The notes under the pieces were generated by a model that had not been told where the DNA came from, searched no databases, and was given only the letters and a program-made list of their open reading frames with translations. 64,000 bases of DNA from assembly GCA_964643325.1 (NCBI GenBank), contig CAZXSE010000003.1, positions 1-64,000 of the forward strand. Reading direction: 5' to 3'. Source of the stretch: Fredricksoniimonas sp964643325. GTDB taxonomy: Bacteria > Omnitrophota > Gorgyraeia > Zapsychrales > Fredricksoniimonadaceae. Below, one piece after another: positions 1-10,700 of this stretch. Numbering within the stretch: the first letter of the stretch is position 1; every line of letters begins with the position of its first letter. The position numbers were made by a program, and so were the translations under genes.

Positions 1-28
1 AGGATATTCTACTACAGGCGCGCGCTTG

Positions 29-56
29 TTGACAGCCAAAATCAAAATGATATACT
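29..56 (+). promoter_or_regulatory. Predicted sigma-70-type promoter of tRNA-Leu
   Basis: A TTGACA -35 box (29-34) and TATACT -10 box (51-56) are separated by 16 bp. The predicted start near 63 lies about 19 bp before the tRNA. Both hexamers are near consensus, so this is a strong prediction from sequence alone. Confidence 0.6.
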
Positions 57-81
57 TGCTGCTGTCCTTTTCAGCCTTGAC

Positions 82-163
82 GCGGAAGTGGTGGAATTGG
101 TATACACGTAGGTCTCAGAAGCCTATGTCGCAAGACTTGAGGGTTCGAGTCCCTCCTTCCGCA
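82..163 (+). tRNA. tRNA-Leu (anticodon CAG)
   Basis: The acceptor stem GCGGAAG (82-88) pairs with CTTCCGC (156-162), followed by discriminator A163. The anticodon stem encloses the loop CTCAGAA (114-120), giving anticodon CAG at 116-118, which reads CUG codons. A long variable arm, typical of class II tRNAs, and a GAGGG/CCCTC T-stem are present. The 3' CCA is not encoded; a run of seven T follows directly and could help end transcription. An ORF runs through the tRNA in frame with lpdA, but that is fortuitous. Confidence 0.95.
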
Positions 164-190
164 TTTTTTTCCATCCAACCAAAGGATCTT

Positions 191-1600
191 ATGCCCTCTA
201 CCCAGCTTGTCATCATCGGTGCCGGCCCCGGCGGATATACAGCCGCGTTCCGCGCCGCTGACCTTGATATGACGGTCACCCTCATTGACGAAAATGCCGC
301 GCTTGGCGGCACTTGTCTTAACAGAGGCTGTATCCCCTCCAAAGCGCTCCTGCACGCGGCCAAGCTCATCGCGGACGCCAAGGGCGCCGATGAGATCGGT
401 ATCAGCTTCAATGCCCCGTCCGTGGACATCGAAAAACTACGCGCCTGGAAGAACGGCATTGTAACAAAACTCACCGGCGGACTGGCGCAACTGGCCAAAG
501 CACGCAAGGTCACGATCATCCAGGGGCAGGTAAAATTCACCGGCCCCAAGACGCTTGAGATCAAGAAGCCCGACGGATCGACCGAACAACTGGAATTCGA
601 ACAGGCGATCATCGCGACCGGTTCACGCCCGGCAGAACTTTCTTTCCTGCCAAAATCCGCGCACGTATGGGATTCAACAGATGCGCTCTCACTACCCCAT
701 GTTCCGCCCACCATGCTCATCATCGGCGGCGGTTACATCGGGCTTGAGCTTGGAACAGCATATGCCGCGCTTGGCAGCAAGATCACTGTTGTGGAGGCAT
801 TGCCCTCACTCTTGTCAGCGGCGGATAAAGACCTTGCGGATATCGTCGTCAGGCGCCTGAAGAAAACTTTTGCATCCATTCTCTGCGGCACCAAAGTCAT
901 CAAGTCCGAAGAAGCTGCCGACGGGATCCGCGTCACATTCCAGGACAACGCAGGCAAAGAGTGGCAGGAAGCCTATGCCCAGATCCTCGTCTGCGTGGGG
1001 CGCGCGCCCAACACCGCCCATCTGGGACTGGAAACAACAGCCGTCAAGGTCTCTGAAAAAGGCTTTATCGCCGTCAACAACAAGCGTTGCACAGCCGCAG
1101 GGAATATTTTTGCCATCGGAGATATTACGGAAGGCCCCATGCTCGCCCACAAAGCATCGTTTGAGGCAAAAGCGGCCGCTGATGTCGCCGCCGGTTACGG
1201 CACGAACTTTGATCCCGCGTGCATCCCGGCTGTCGTCTTCACCGACCCTGAGCTGGCCTGGTGCGGCATCACCGAGCAAGAAGCCCGCGCGCAGGGGCTT
1301 GATGCCGTTGTTGCCAAGCTGCCCTGGGCAGCCTCGGGCCGCGCCATGACCTTGCAGCGGACCGACGGCATGACCAAGATCATTGCGGATAATAAGACCG
1401 GCCGTATTTTAGGTGTGGGGATCACCGGTGTTGGCGCCGGGGAACTTATCGCGGAAGGCGCGCTTGCGATCGAAACAGGCGTCAAAGCCCAGGACCTGGA
1501 ATTGACCATCCATCCCCACCCGACGCTGTCGGAAATGATGATGGAGGCCGCCGAGGGGCTTTTCGGTCAGCCGATCCATTTACTGAAACCCAAAAAATAG
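191..1600 (+). CDS. lpdA: Dihydrolipoyl dehydrogenase (E3)
   Basis: 469-aa FAD-dependent disulfide oxidoreductase that reoxidises dihydrolipoamide in 2-oxoacid dehydrogenase or glycine cleavage complexes, passing electrons to NAD. An N-terminal FAD-binding GAGPGG (residues 10-15) is followed by the redox-active pair C42/C47 in GTCLNRGC, a second dinucleotide fold (IIGGGYIGLE) and the C-terminal HPHPTLSE segment carrying the catalytic His-Glu pair. Length is normal for the family. The ORF extends upstream through the tRNA, but the ATG at 191 has a purine-rich AAAGGA just before it and starts where homologues start. No E1/E2 genes are nearby, so the partner complex is unknown. It converges on the next gene with a 14-bp gap. 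Confidence 0.93.
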   Translation: MPSTQLVIIGAGPGGYTAAFRAADLDMTVTLIDENAALGGTCLNRGCIPSKALLHAAKLIADAKGADEIGISFNAPSVDIEKLRAWKNGIVTKLTGGLAQLAKARKVTIIQGQVKFTGPKTLEIKKPDGSTEQLEFEQAIIATGSRPAELSFLPKSAHVWDSTDALSLPHVPPTMLIIGGGYIGLELGTAYAALGSKITVVEALPSLLSAADKDLADIVVRRLKKTFASILCGTKVIKSEEAADGIRVTFQDNAGKEWQEAYAQILVCVGRAPNTAHLGLETTAVKVSEKGFIAVNNKRCTAAGNIFAIGDITEGPMLAHKASFEAKAAADVAAGYGTNFDPACIPAVVFTDPELAWCGITEQEARAQGLDAVVAKLPWAASGRAMTLQRTDGMTKIIADNKTGRILGVGITGVGAGELIAEGALAIETGVKAQDLELTIHPHPTLSEMMMEAAEGLFGQPIHLLKPKK

Positions 1601-1614
1601 AAGGCTGTCGCTGC

Positions 1615-4600
1615 TTACCGGAGAGCCGGCATGCTTGTGGCGGGGTAAATATCAAGGATGACCGGCATCAGCCCGTCGATGCGGATGCGCCGGATGTCCT
1701 GCTCGCTCATCGGCAACAGAACACCGTTACCGTCACGCCTGATCTGCAATTGAAGGTCCATCCCCGAAAGATCAATGCCGCCTTTGTTGAACCCCGTGCT
1801 GTCTATTTGAGCGGCATCAGGGCCTTCTTTGCTGTCATAATAACGCTGCAATCTCTCATAAAGCGGCGAACGCATGGCCACAGCCTCGATCCCGGGCCTC
1901 GCCGCGGCATACTGGTCCGCTTTCTTGATCAGCCCCATGGCCCGCGCCCGTTTCTCAAATTCAATGACCAGTTTCAAATATTTGTTAGCGAACCATTCCT
2001 GCCGCGCCGGAGTGTCAGAAAAATTCTCGAGATGGAACGCATTGGTCGCCACATCCGCAAGTTTGATATAAAAGACATCATCATCCTCGACCGCGTCGAA
2101 GACGTGTTCCTGATACGCCTTGATCTTTTCAAACTGCTGATCCTCCTCGCTCAAACCTTCCCTGTTCGCATAGCCCAGATCGAGATTGGTCAGGGCCAGA
2201 ATGATCCATGCCGCCTTATATCCAAAGATCTTCCTGACACGATGAATGCTCACATCCGTATCTTCGACCACATCATGCAAAAGAGCGGCCACCACCAGGT
2301 CAACATCCGTCCGGCCCAGGTCATTCATCAGGTCCAGCGCAACCTGCATCGGATGCGCGACATAGCTGACCCCGTCGCCGCGCCGCTGTTCCAGCTGTTT
2401 GTGGAACAAAAGGTCCAGCGCTTTCCTGACCTGATTGATATTCTCAATATCATGCCCTGCGGATACTCTGGAGAAAGTTTCCATGATCTCATTCCATCGC
2501 GCATTCAAGGCCTTGATCGCCTCCTCGGTCAGCGGTTTCTGCGCCGCGTCGCCCGAAAATTTCGCGGGAAGCTTCTTTGCCAGCGCCTTGAAAGCGCCCG
2601 GCCATTTCGTAAGAAGGGCCTTCATCCTGTTCTCCGGGTCCGCCTCGAACTGCAGTGAAACAACATCTTTCTTCTCGAACCAGGCTGTTTCATTCGCTCC
2701 CAATTCACCGCCGATGATATGTGTCAAAAATTTCTTTTGCGAACGCGCAAGCCGCACATTCCTGATCCGCAAGGCCACCTCACCGCCCTGGCCCATCTTC
2801 ACGACCAGGATCCCGTTATAGACCTTCACGGGCCTGATCAAAGGCGAGGTATCAGCGAACATCTCCTCAGCGGACAATAACGGCGCCTGCGAAAGGACGG
2901 CGGGCGGCGGCTCCACGAGCCCGCCCAGGACAATAAAGGCGCGGTACACATCAAACACGCCCTGGATATTCTTGTAAGCCTCGAATATCCGTTCCTTGTC
3001 ATTGATAACGAACGGCTCCCGCAGCATCAGCCACCCCATCTCCGAGTTCAGCCGCTGCAACAAAAGCCCGTGCACGGCCCTCGCCTCCTCGGGCGAAAGA
3101 TCCTTGAACACACCCCGGCGGGAAATACGCGGATGGGACAGATCGAACGGGACCACGTGCCGGACACTCCTAACATGATCGTTGAAAGCGCCCTCGCTAT
3201 CGAACGCCTGAAAAATAATATCATTACCCGCGCCGGCCATACGCTCCAAGGTCGGATCAATATAAATGATCTTGCCCTGGAGCGTCATCTTGATATACAC
3301 ATGCTCCTCAAGGTCTTTCGCGATCCCGTCATCATGAATGCCCACGCGCAATTCAATATGGTCCACGGCAAGCCCGCGTCCGACGGGAAGACTTGTCTTT
3401 GCCTGAAGGATCCTGGAAAGGGCCAGGCTGGCAGGCCCGCTGATCCTCCAGCCTTTATTGACCTTGCCGTCTTTCATGCCAAGCTTGCGCCACATCTCAA
3501 AAAGAAGATGCCCCTGCTGCGCCTTCAGCCATGCCGCAACCTCTTCAACACTTGTCAGCTGTGCCTGGTCCACGGCCCCCTCATCTCGAGGCGCAACAAC
3601 CCTGGCAACAACAACGTCCGAACCCTCTTGGGCGCGCTCGATCGCAGGCATTACCCCGCTCTCATCCTTTACATAGGTCATGGCCGCGTCCGTGACATTC
3701 AGAAACCCGCCGGAGAAATACTTTCTCGGAACGACTTCCTGCGTGTAGCGGTCAACATCCTCACGGATCATATTGAAAGCGCCCTGTTTGAACGCGCTCA
3801 CATACTGCTCGTAGATCTTTTGGTTGTTCTTCGGGTCCTGATCAACGCCCCTGACCTTGCTCTGATCGGCATAGATCTTTCCGAGGATAGAATCTTTAAG
3901 CGCGCGCTTATACCAAGTCGCCAATATCATGCCGCTATAAACCTGACGCAACGGCGCAAAAACCGCGCCCTCATTAACTTCCTTCTCGATCGCGGGGATA
4001 ATAACCTCGCGCATAATATCCTGCATCATATCATCCGGCGATGCTTCCCCCTGAAGAGCCTCGGCATAGCGGTCCTTGTCCGTCAAAACTTTCAAATGGC
4101 TTTCGACCACATAGACCGTATTGTCCTTCTCAAAAACAACCGCTTTATCCGGCATGATCCAGACCTTGTTGAGCGCATTGGCCGGAATATCCGTCGTTCC
4201 AAAACGCTGATAGGCCTGCTCATAAACACCATCCCAGAACTTTTTCCCTAAAGCCGTATCCGGGTCGGTCAACGACGAGGAAAGTTGTTTCAAAAGATAA
4301 TCCTGCGCAAGAAGATCGCGCCCCATTTCAGTGCGGCCGAAATTATCAGGCACAATGCGGTCCTTCTCGTAAGGCGAAAGGTTCACCCACTGGTCGGTAT
4401 CTGGAATGGCGAGCGCGGCGAGGAAATACTTGATGAGTTTGTTATATTCTTCTTTTTTCCGGATGTCCGTCAGATCGGCAGGGCCGCGCCGGACCAGGAA
4501 CCGGAACATGAACGGATCATTGGGCTCCATGGTCATGCCCCACAAGTGCGCAGGCGTGAACACGGCCGGAACGGACGTCGATGGTAAGACAGACGCCGAG

Positions 4601-4662
4601 GCCGTGCTCATCACAAACGGCACCAGCAAAAGCCCGGCAATAAAACGCTTCATGCTTTTCAT
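1615..4662 (-). CDS. Exported 1015-aa protein with RelA/SpoT-type HD hydrolase domain
   Basis: A signal peptide (about residues 1-24, cleavage likely after SASA) sends it out of the cytoplasm. Residues about 33-320 form a domain shared with the 2336-aa neighbour (motifs such as DTDQWVNLSPYE, FNKVWI-like, VDQDPKNN, RKYFSGGF). Residues about 385-475 resemble a transglutaminase-like fold but lack an obvious catalytic Cys; H454 and D469 remain. Residues about 740-915 are an HD domain with R761, H770, H796-D797, E800-D801, D870 and N874, the full set used by (p)ppGpp hydrolases. No synthetase, TGS or ACT domain follows. The last about 68 residues (GGIDL...RIDGLMPVIL) match the end of the neighbour. 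Exact substrate is unknown. No convincing Shine-Dalgarno is seen before the ATG. Confidence 0.75.
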   Translation of the reverse strand: MKSMKRFIAGLLLVPFVMSTASASVLPSTSVPAVFTPAHLWGMTMEPNDPFMFRFLVRRGPADLTDIRKKEEYNKLIKYFLAALAIPDTDQWVNLSPYEKDRIVPDNFGRTEMGRDLLAQDYLLKQLSSSLTDPDTALGKKFWDGVYEQAYQRFGTTDIPANALNKVWIMPDKAVVFEKDNTVYVVESHLKVLTDKDRYAEALQGEASPDDMMQDIMREVIIPAIEKEVNEGAVFAPLRQVYSGMILATWYKRALKDSILGKIYADQSKVRGVDQDPKNNQKIYEQYVSAFKQGAFNMIREDVDRYTQEVVPRKYFSGGFLNVTDAAMTYVKDESGVMPAIERAQEGSDVVVARVVAPRDEGAVDQAQLTSVEEVAAWLKAQQGHLLFEMWRKLGMKDGKVNKGWRISGPASLALSRILQAKTSLPVGRGLAVDHIELRVGIHDDGIAKDLEEHVYIKMTLQGKIIYIDPTLERMAGAGNDIIFQAFDSEGAFNDHVRSVRHVVPFDLSHPRISRRGVFKDLSPEEARAVHGLLLQRLNSEMGWLMLREPFVINDKERIFEAYKNIQGVFDVYRAFIVLGGLVEPPPAVLSQAPLLSAEEMFADTSPLIRPVKVYNGILVVKMGQGGEVALRIRNVRLARSQKKFLTHIIGGELGANETAWFEKKDVVSLQFEADPENRMKALLTKWPGAFKALAKKLPAKFSGDAAQKPLTEEAIKALNARWNEIMETFSRVSAGHDIENINQVRKALDLLFHKQLEQRRGDGVSYVAHPMQVALDLMNDLGRTDVDLVVAALLHDVVEDTDVSIHRVRKIFGYKAAWIILALTNLDLGYANREGLSEEDQQFEKIKAYQEHVFDAVEDDDVFYIKLADVATNAFHLENFSDTPARQEWFANKYLKLVIEFEKRARAMGLIKKADQYAAARPGIEAVAMRSPLYERLQRYYDSKEGPDAAQIDSTGFNKGGIDLSGMDLQLQIRRDGNGVLLPMSEQDIRRIRIDGLMPVILDIYPATSMPALR
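1918..2445 (-). other. HD hydrolase domain segment (residues about 740-915)
   Basis: This part encodes the RelA/SpoT/MESH1-like HD domain. Spacing R761 to H770 (9 residues), HD pair 26 residues later, then E and D at +3 and +4 after the HD Asp, and a distal D-x3-N pair match the signature of Mn-dependent (p)ppGpp hydrolases. The distal pair lies about 73 residues after the HD Asp, slightly further than in MESH1, which suggests a short insertion. Confidence 0.75.
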
Positions 4663-4685
4663 AAGTTTTCAGATCAAAATATTGA

Positions 4686-4720
4686 AAAGCCCGCAACAGG
4701 ACACGCCTGAAGCGGGCTTT
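4686..4720 (-). terminator. Hairpin between the two paralogous giant genes
   Basis: The inverted repeat AAAGCCCGC/GCGGGCTTT (4686-4694 and 4712-4720) forms a GC-rich 9-bp stem. On the minus strand it is followed by TTTTCAATATTTT, a loose T-rich tract. It lies after the 2336-aa gene and 24 bp before the ATG of the 1015-aa gene, so it could end the first transcript or attenuate read-through into the second. Confidence 0.6.
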
Positions 4721-4743
4721 GAGGATCTCTTACCAAAGCCGTA

Positions 4744-7700
4744 TCACGCGGCGGGCGTTGCCGCGCCTCCCGCGTCAGAGAACAAAGGAATATTCGCGGC
4801 CGGCTGGATGTTCAGGATCACGGGCACCAGCCCGTCGATGCGAATGCTCTCCAGGTCCTGCTGACTCACCGGCAGTGGCACGCCATCACCGTCGCGCTTG
4901 ATCTGCATGTCAAGGTTCGAAAGGCCGAAGTCAATACCGCCCTTCATGGCGGCATCTTTCTCTTCTTTGACCGGCAATCCAAACAATTCGCGTATCTTGC
5001 CGATGATCCCGGAATACTCTGCTTCAGAAAGCATGATCTGTGTCTTGACGTCATCCTTCCGGCTCACCACCAGGATATCCAGCGCAGTTCCGTAATCATT
5101 AACAACCACGCGATAAGAAGTCCCGTTCCAGAAAGCATCTCCATCCGCCGTCATGCAATCACGGATCCAATGCTCCCGGAACCTGACATCCCCTGATCTC
5201 TGCATGTCTTCCAGCATTTTCATCAGGTCATCCAGAGATATCGCTGACGCTTCCGCCGCGTCCGCGCGCCCCATCCTCATCTTGAACAGATCTTGAGCCG
5301 TCACCTTATCCAAGCCCAGGATCTCACGGACCTGCTGCATCTGCGCGGCATGCTGTGCCGGGCGAAGGATGATCCTCTGTTGGAGCTCATCGCCAACCTT
5401 GATCTCGATGTTCAGCTGATCCTCGTCGTCATGAACGATCACGCGGGAACGGACCCCATTGACAAAAGCGGTCCCTGCCGCCTGTTTGGAACGCCACAGC
5501 ATCTCCGACGGCTCAACAGGCGTCCTGTCAGCCATGCTCCGAAGGCCAAGAATGAATTGGTCCAGGTCGATCCTCTGATCCGGCGCCGCCGTGATCGCAT
5601 CCTCCCTGACAGGAACATACTGAATGCTGGCAGGGTGGCCAAAAATGGGCTTCTTATATTTATCCATCCTGACAACATGGCGTATTTTCGCGATCTCGTC
5701 GCTGTTCCGGCTGGTGTAAAGGACCAGCATCTTCTCCAGCCCATTCGCGGCCTTCAGCCTGATATTCAGGAAATCCCCGTTGTCATAGACCGTCATGGTA
5801 TGCACAACCCCGTTCAGCTCGATCTTCCCGCCCTCTGACTTCGGAACGCCCATAAAGTCGTCGTTCACCGTCGAGAGGCCGACCGAGACCGGGCCTGTGA
5901 TATTCTTAAGCGCCGCCATAAGGTCCGTCACAACGATCTCGGCCGCATCCTTCGCACTCTTGATCCTCGCGTCTATTCCGAGTTTCTGGATGATATGGTC
6001 GATCTCCTGCGGTCTGCCGGGCTCAGCCGGCTGATTGAACCTGCCCATATAGTCAGTATAATAAAATTTTCCAAACTTCTTTCGCACTCCCTGTTGGGAT
6101 AATTTGACAAAAAGATAACTCTGCCCCTGAGGCTGTCTGGAAACTTTGCCATCGCCCGGTTTGTAATGAACTATCAGCTCATAGGAAATACCATCCATCT
6201 GGAAACCGGTCGCTGCCGCTTCCCACACGGGGCCATCGCCCGCCAGCTGCCGGACCTCCAGATCATCCAGATCGGCATCATCGAGCGCGTTAATGAACTT
6301 CGTCAAATTAAGCCACTGCGCGCCCTTTTGCGCCGGATCGCCCTGGCTTTGCATCATACGGCTGATCCCGAGCTTTTTGATGATCACGTCGATCTCCTTG
6401 GGTTTTCCGGTGGAGAGCGGAAGACCCATCCTTTCTTTCTGGTCAACACGATAGATCTTGATCCACCGCATCGGCCGTCCCTCAGAAGATAGCTTGACAT
6501 AAAGAACGCTCGCGTCTTCCGGCCTTTGCGTCTTTTGCTGCTCAGGCCTGTAAAAAACAAGCATTCGATATGACACTCCGTTCATCCTGAAATCCTCCAC
6601 ACCCGCCTGCCAGAAATCGCCCTCACTCTCGGGCATATGGATGATCACCTCATCAAGAGCCCCGGGACGGTTCAGCGCCTTAATAAATTGATCCAGATCG
6701 CTCTGCAGAACAGGCGCCTCAGCTGCGTCAAAATTCAACGCGCGCAGCTTCTTCACTGCCGTGCCGATCTTCCATCGGGTCACCGCTGTCATGTTCCCGG
6801 CTTGCATGGGCACAAGGTCCTTGCTGCAAACATCCTCCAGAATAGAAGAGAACTTTCCCGCAGGACTTTTGGGATCAAGAGGCTGCTTCGCCGTCTTAAG
6901 GAACATATCCCAGACATCTTTAGCGGTCAGGACATACTTGAGATCATTCGACGTTTCCTTGATATTCGCGAGCCTGTTCAAGGGGGCGAGGATCTGGTCC
7001 CGGATCTGACTGGCGGTCTTCGTAAGGCTTTCCGCCTTATCAATGCTGATATCCAGCGGATCCTCAGGCCAGGCCTGCAGTCTCGCCTCGATACGGCGCA
7101 TGGCGGTAATGGTCTCTCCATAAGAAAGATCCTTGGCCTCGACGATCTTGCGCCCGTCGTAAATGATATCGAACAATTGCCCGCCCGGCTCGCGCTCTCC
7201 GGCGCCAAAAACAAATCTGCGGTATTCCCGGGCCGCGCGCTCCATCTTCTTCATGGCCTCGGCAAATGCCCATTGTACCTTGGATTCTGATTCTTTATAT
7301 TCAGCCGCATTCTTGATCCCAAGATCTGCCAGCGCCAGCAACAAGTCAGCCTGGATCTGATCCACGACTTTAATGAACTTCGACAGTTCAGGGTCATTGC
7401 CCGATACAGGGTCCGCAAAAGGGTCCCGCATGGCATCTTTGATGATCGCAACAATCCGCTCCCAGATCCCCGGCGTGAACTCCCAGGGGCGCGCCTCACC
7501 GTTCTTGGTATAAGCCGCCGGCTTCTCTGTCGGGCCCTTCTCAGCAGCATCCGTGCTCCATTCCTCAAGCTTCTGGATCACCATCAGGTCCAGAAAGATC
7601 TTCTTGTGCTCATCCGTGATCCCTGGTTCACTGACCATCACAAGGCCGCCGCGGACGATCCTGAACAACTGCTGGACCGGTTGATAACCACCGGTCTCCT

Positions 7701-10700
7701 GAAAAAATCCTCCGTGCTTTTGCTTCAGGCGGTCCAAAAGATTCGCGGCTTTCTCCAAAGCTTTTACTAAAGCCGGCTCTGCTTTTTTATAATCCGCCTC
7801 ATCCGTGATCCTCAAGCCCATGATCGACTTTAAAAGATTGTCATGGGCCCTGACCACCTCCCTGCGGAACGCAAGCAAACCCGTGTCCGCGCCCTCTGAT
7901 ACTTCCTCCGCGGCATCGACATCCCATTGGCCAAGCGCTTCTTGCATGGTCTTGACAGCAGCCACTTTGCGTTGCCTTGACAGATCATGATCAAAGATGG
8001 CGTCAAAGCCTTCGCGGATCGTCCTTAACAATTTCCTGCCCGATTGATCGGACTCCACACCAAGGACGAATTTACGGTTCTGCCGGGCCAGGCGCTCCAT
8101 ATCCCGTCTGGCAAACGTCACGGCCAATTCCAGGGCGGGCGTTCCTTTGACATAGCCCGGTTCATCCGTGATCTCCAGCACAGTCAAGGCCTTAAGAAGG
8201 TCCTCGCGGATCCTTGTCGCCCCTTGCCTGAACGCCGGGAACTCGGGATCTTCCTGGATCGTCGGATACTCCACCGGCTTGGCGGCCGATCGCTTCAATT
8301 CTTTCATGAAGAGGATGAATTTCTCAAATCCATCCGGCGGGAATTTCCAGGTGAACGGCTTACCGCCATCCGTGTAATCGATATGATCCATCCAGCGCCC
8401 GTTATCCGCCTCAACCGGGAGCGCCAACTCCTGTGACTGTTCTTTCTTGGAAGCTTTCCGGGGATCGCCAAAGAGTTTCTGCTTCTCCCTTTCCACCAAT
8501 TCTTTCCTGATCCTCGCCATTTCTTGCGGGGTCTTTTCCGCCGCGTCAAAAGTGATCCCTTGAAGGTCCGCGATCATCTGCATCACGCTCTGACGGGTAA
8601 TCAGGTTCTGCTCTCCCGACTTCTCCAATGAAATGATCTCGACCTTATGTTTGAACATTTCTTTGAGGCGCCTGACAATTTCTTTTGATGCCGCTTCATT
8701 GCTCATGAAATGATCGCCCCATGCCTTAAGCCAGGCGTCCAGCGCAGCGTCGGCGCTGCGGACTTTCTGAACATCAATAAAGTCCTCGTTCCTCAAAAGG
8801 TCCTGCAGGATAAGGATCCAATATTCACGGAACCCTTCCGCGCCGCGCCTCAGCTCCAACGGCGAAATGTTGTCCGCCGCCACAGGCATCACGGCCGGAT
8901 CCTCCTGGATCAGGGCCAGATCCAATGCCTTGAGATTGGCCACCACCTCAGGGATCCTGCCTTTCGGGAATATCTCATTCGCGTCCGCCCTGCCATAGGA
9001 AACAGGCGCAAGCGCTTTACGGAACAACTGGCCGATGTCTTCTATAGAAGGCACGTCCTCGGGGAATTCCTCATTCCACGCCTGCCTCAACACATTATTG
9101 ACCATCTGAAAACTAGGAAAATCCTGGGATCTTTGCAAGCCCTCCAGAAGCGCCACGATCCGGTCGCGTACATTGGCCGCAGCCTGTCTTTTCGATATCT
9201 TGACAACACTTTTTTCCTGCGAAACCGGCGCCTGACCGTCATTCCATGATCTTAATGCGGCAAGAAAAGAACTCCGGTCATCCGACACTCGCGCAGGCTC
9301 GGACAAAACACGCTTAACATTCACGAGCGCGCCGATAAGATCGCCGAACGGCAGCCTCACGGAAGACGGGGTCTTTTTGGTCAAGCCACTGCGCGCGCTG
9401 AACAGAGCTTCCAATTCTTGTGTGGTCAACGCCTTGCCCCGACGTTCGCCAGACGACTCAGCCGCATCCATCGCTCCTGCACGCAAAACCTCGATCGCCT
9501 GACGGATCGTATCCTTATTCAGCCCCTCGCCATTTCCTATATCCCAGGACAATGCCACATCGAACAAATAAGCGACAGGCTCTCGCAATTTTTTAGGCAC
9601 AACCTTATCGATAAGTTCATGGATCCTCGGCAATGCATCCGCGCCATCGAGAAAATCCTTGTCTTTCTCAAGCTGTTCCAGGACCCGGATCACCTGGTCC
9701 ATCACCTGTTTGGGTGTGAACATCGCCGCATCAAAGTCCAGGCTTTCCAGCTCTTTCCGCGCCTGGTCCATGGACACCTCAAGCGACGCGCTGACACCCT
9801 GCTCGCTGCTCCTGTAGGCAACGGCGATCCACAGGTCGTGAACAACATCCCACAGCCGCTCGCCGGGCTGCCCCGCAACATCCCCAAAAACAAATTCGGG
9901 AAAATCCTTACGCAACGTGGTCGCATCTTCCTTCATGCTCGCCATTTGCGTCTGCAGCATCTTCATATCCAATGCCGTGCCCGAACGCCTGGTATCCCGC
10001 AGCATGCCCAACATCCGCTCGCGCATACGGCCAGCCTGATCCTGAAAATTCAACTCCAGCAGATCAGCCGCCGCTGTCCGGGTCATTTCCACGAACAATA
10101 AACTCTGCGCCTGCCCCTTCTTCTCCAATTCTACCGTGCGCAAGTGGCGCGCGATATCCGTGACCAGGGCCAGGATCCGGCCGTCCGACCTGCTGTCGTC
10201 ACCGAACTGGCCGATCTGCGCCTGCTTGAGCGCGTCCAGGATCTCCTTAACATCATCGACCTGTCTTTTGATCGAAGGCTCGTCAAGATCAACGCCGTCG
10301 CGGATCTCCCGGAGCGTGGGCCGGAGCTCATCAAGAAAGTCCCTTGCCGCATAGCCGGGGCCTGATACAACTTCCTTATAAACATCCGCAGAGACCTCTT
10401 CAACAACCGGAAAAGATACCTTCGGCGTCATTACCGCGAACCCGTGATTGAAATTCCGGTCACGCAATATTTCCAGGAAGGTGCGGCCGCTGTAAGGCTT
10501 CGACGGAATAGATAACACCTTAAGGCTCCGTATGAGCCTTACCACGCCGCTCAATACCGGAACCTCAACGGAAGACGGGGCCACAGCTGGCAGCCTGCTC
10601 CTTGCGCGCGAGCGCTCTTCCATCTCAGCAGGCGTGATCATCTTCGTCGCAACACGCTCGACATCAGCCGCATCCCGAATGATGCCCGCCTCAAGGGCAG

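Noticed and set aside
26..190. Upstream extension of lpdA through the tRNA
   Set aside because: It would translate the tRNA-Leu gene; the family start and a purine-rich site fit the ATG at 191.
3070..4251. 393-aa + strand open frame in the 1015-aa gene
   Set aside because: Antisense shadow; the minus frame has a signal peptide and is conserved in the neighbouring paralogue.
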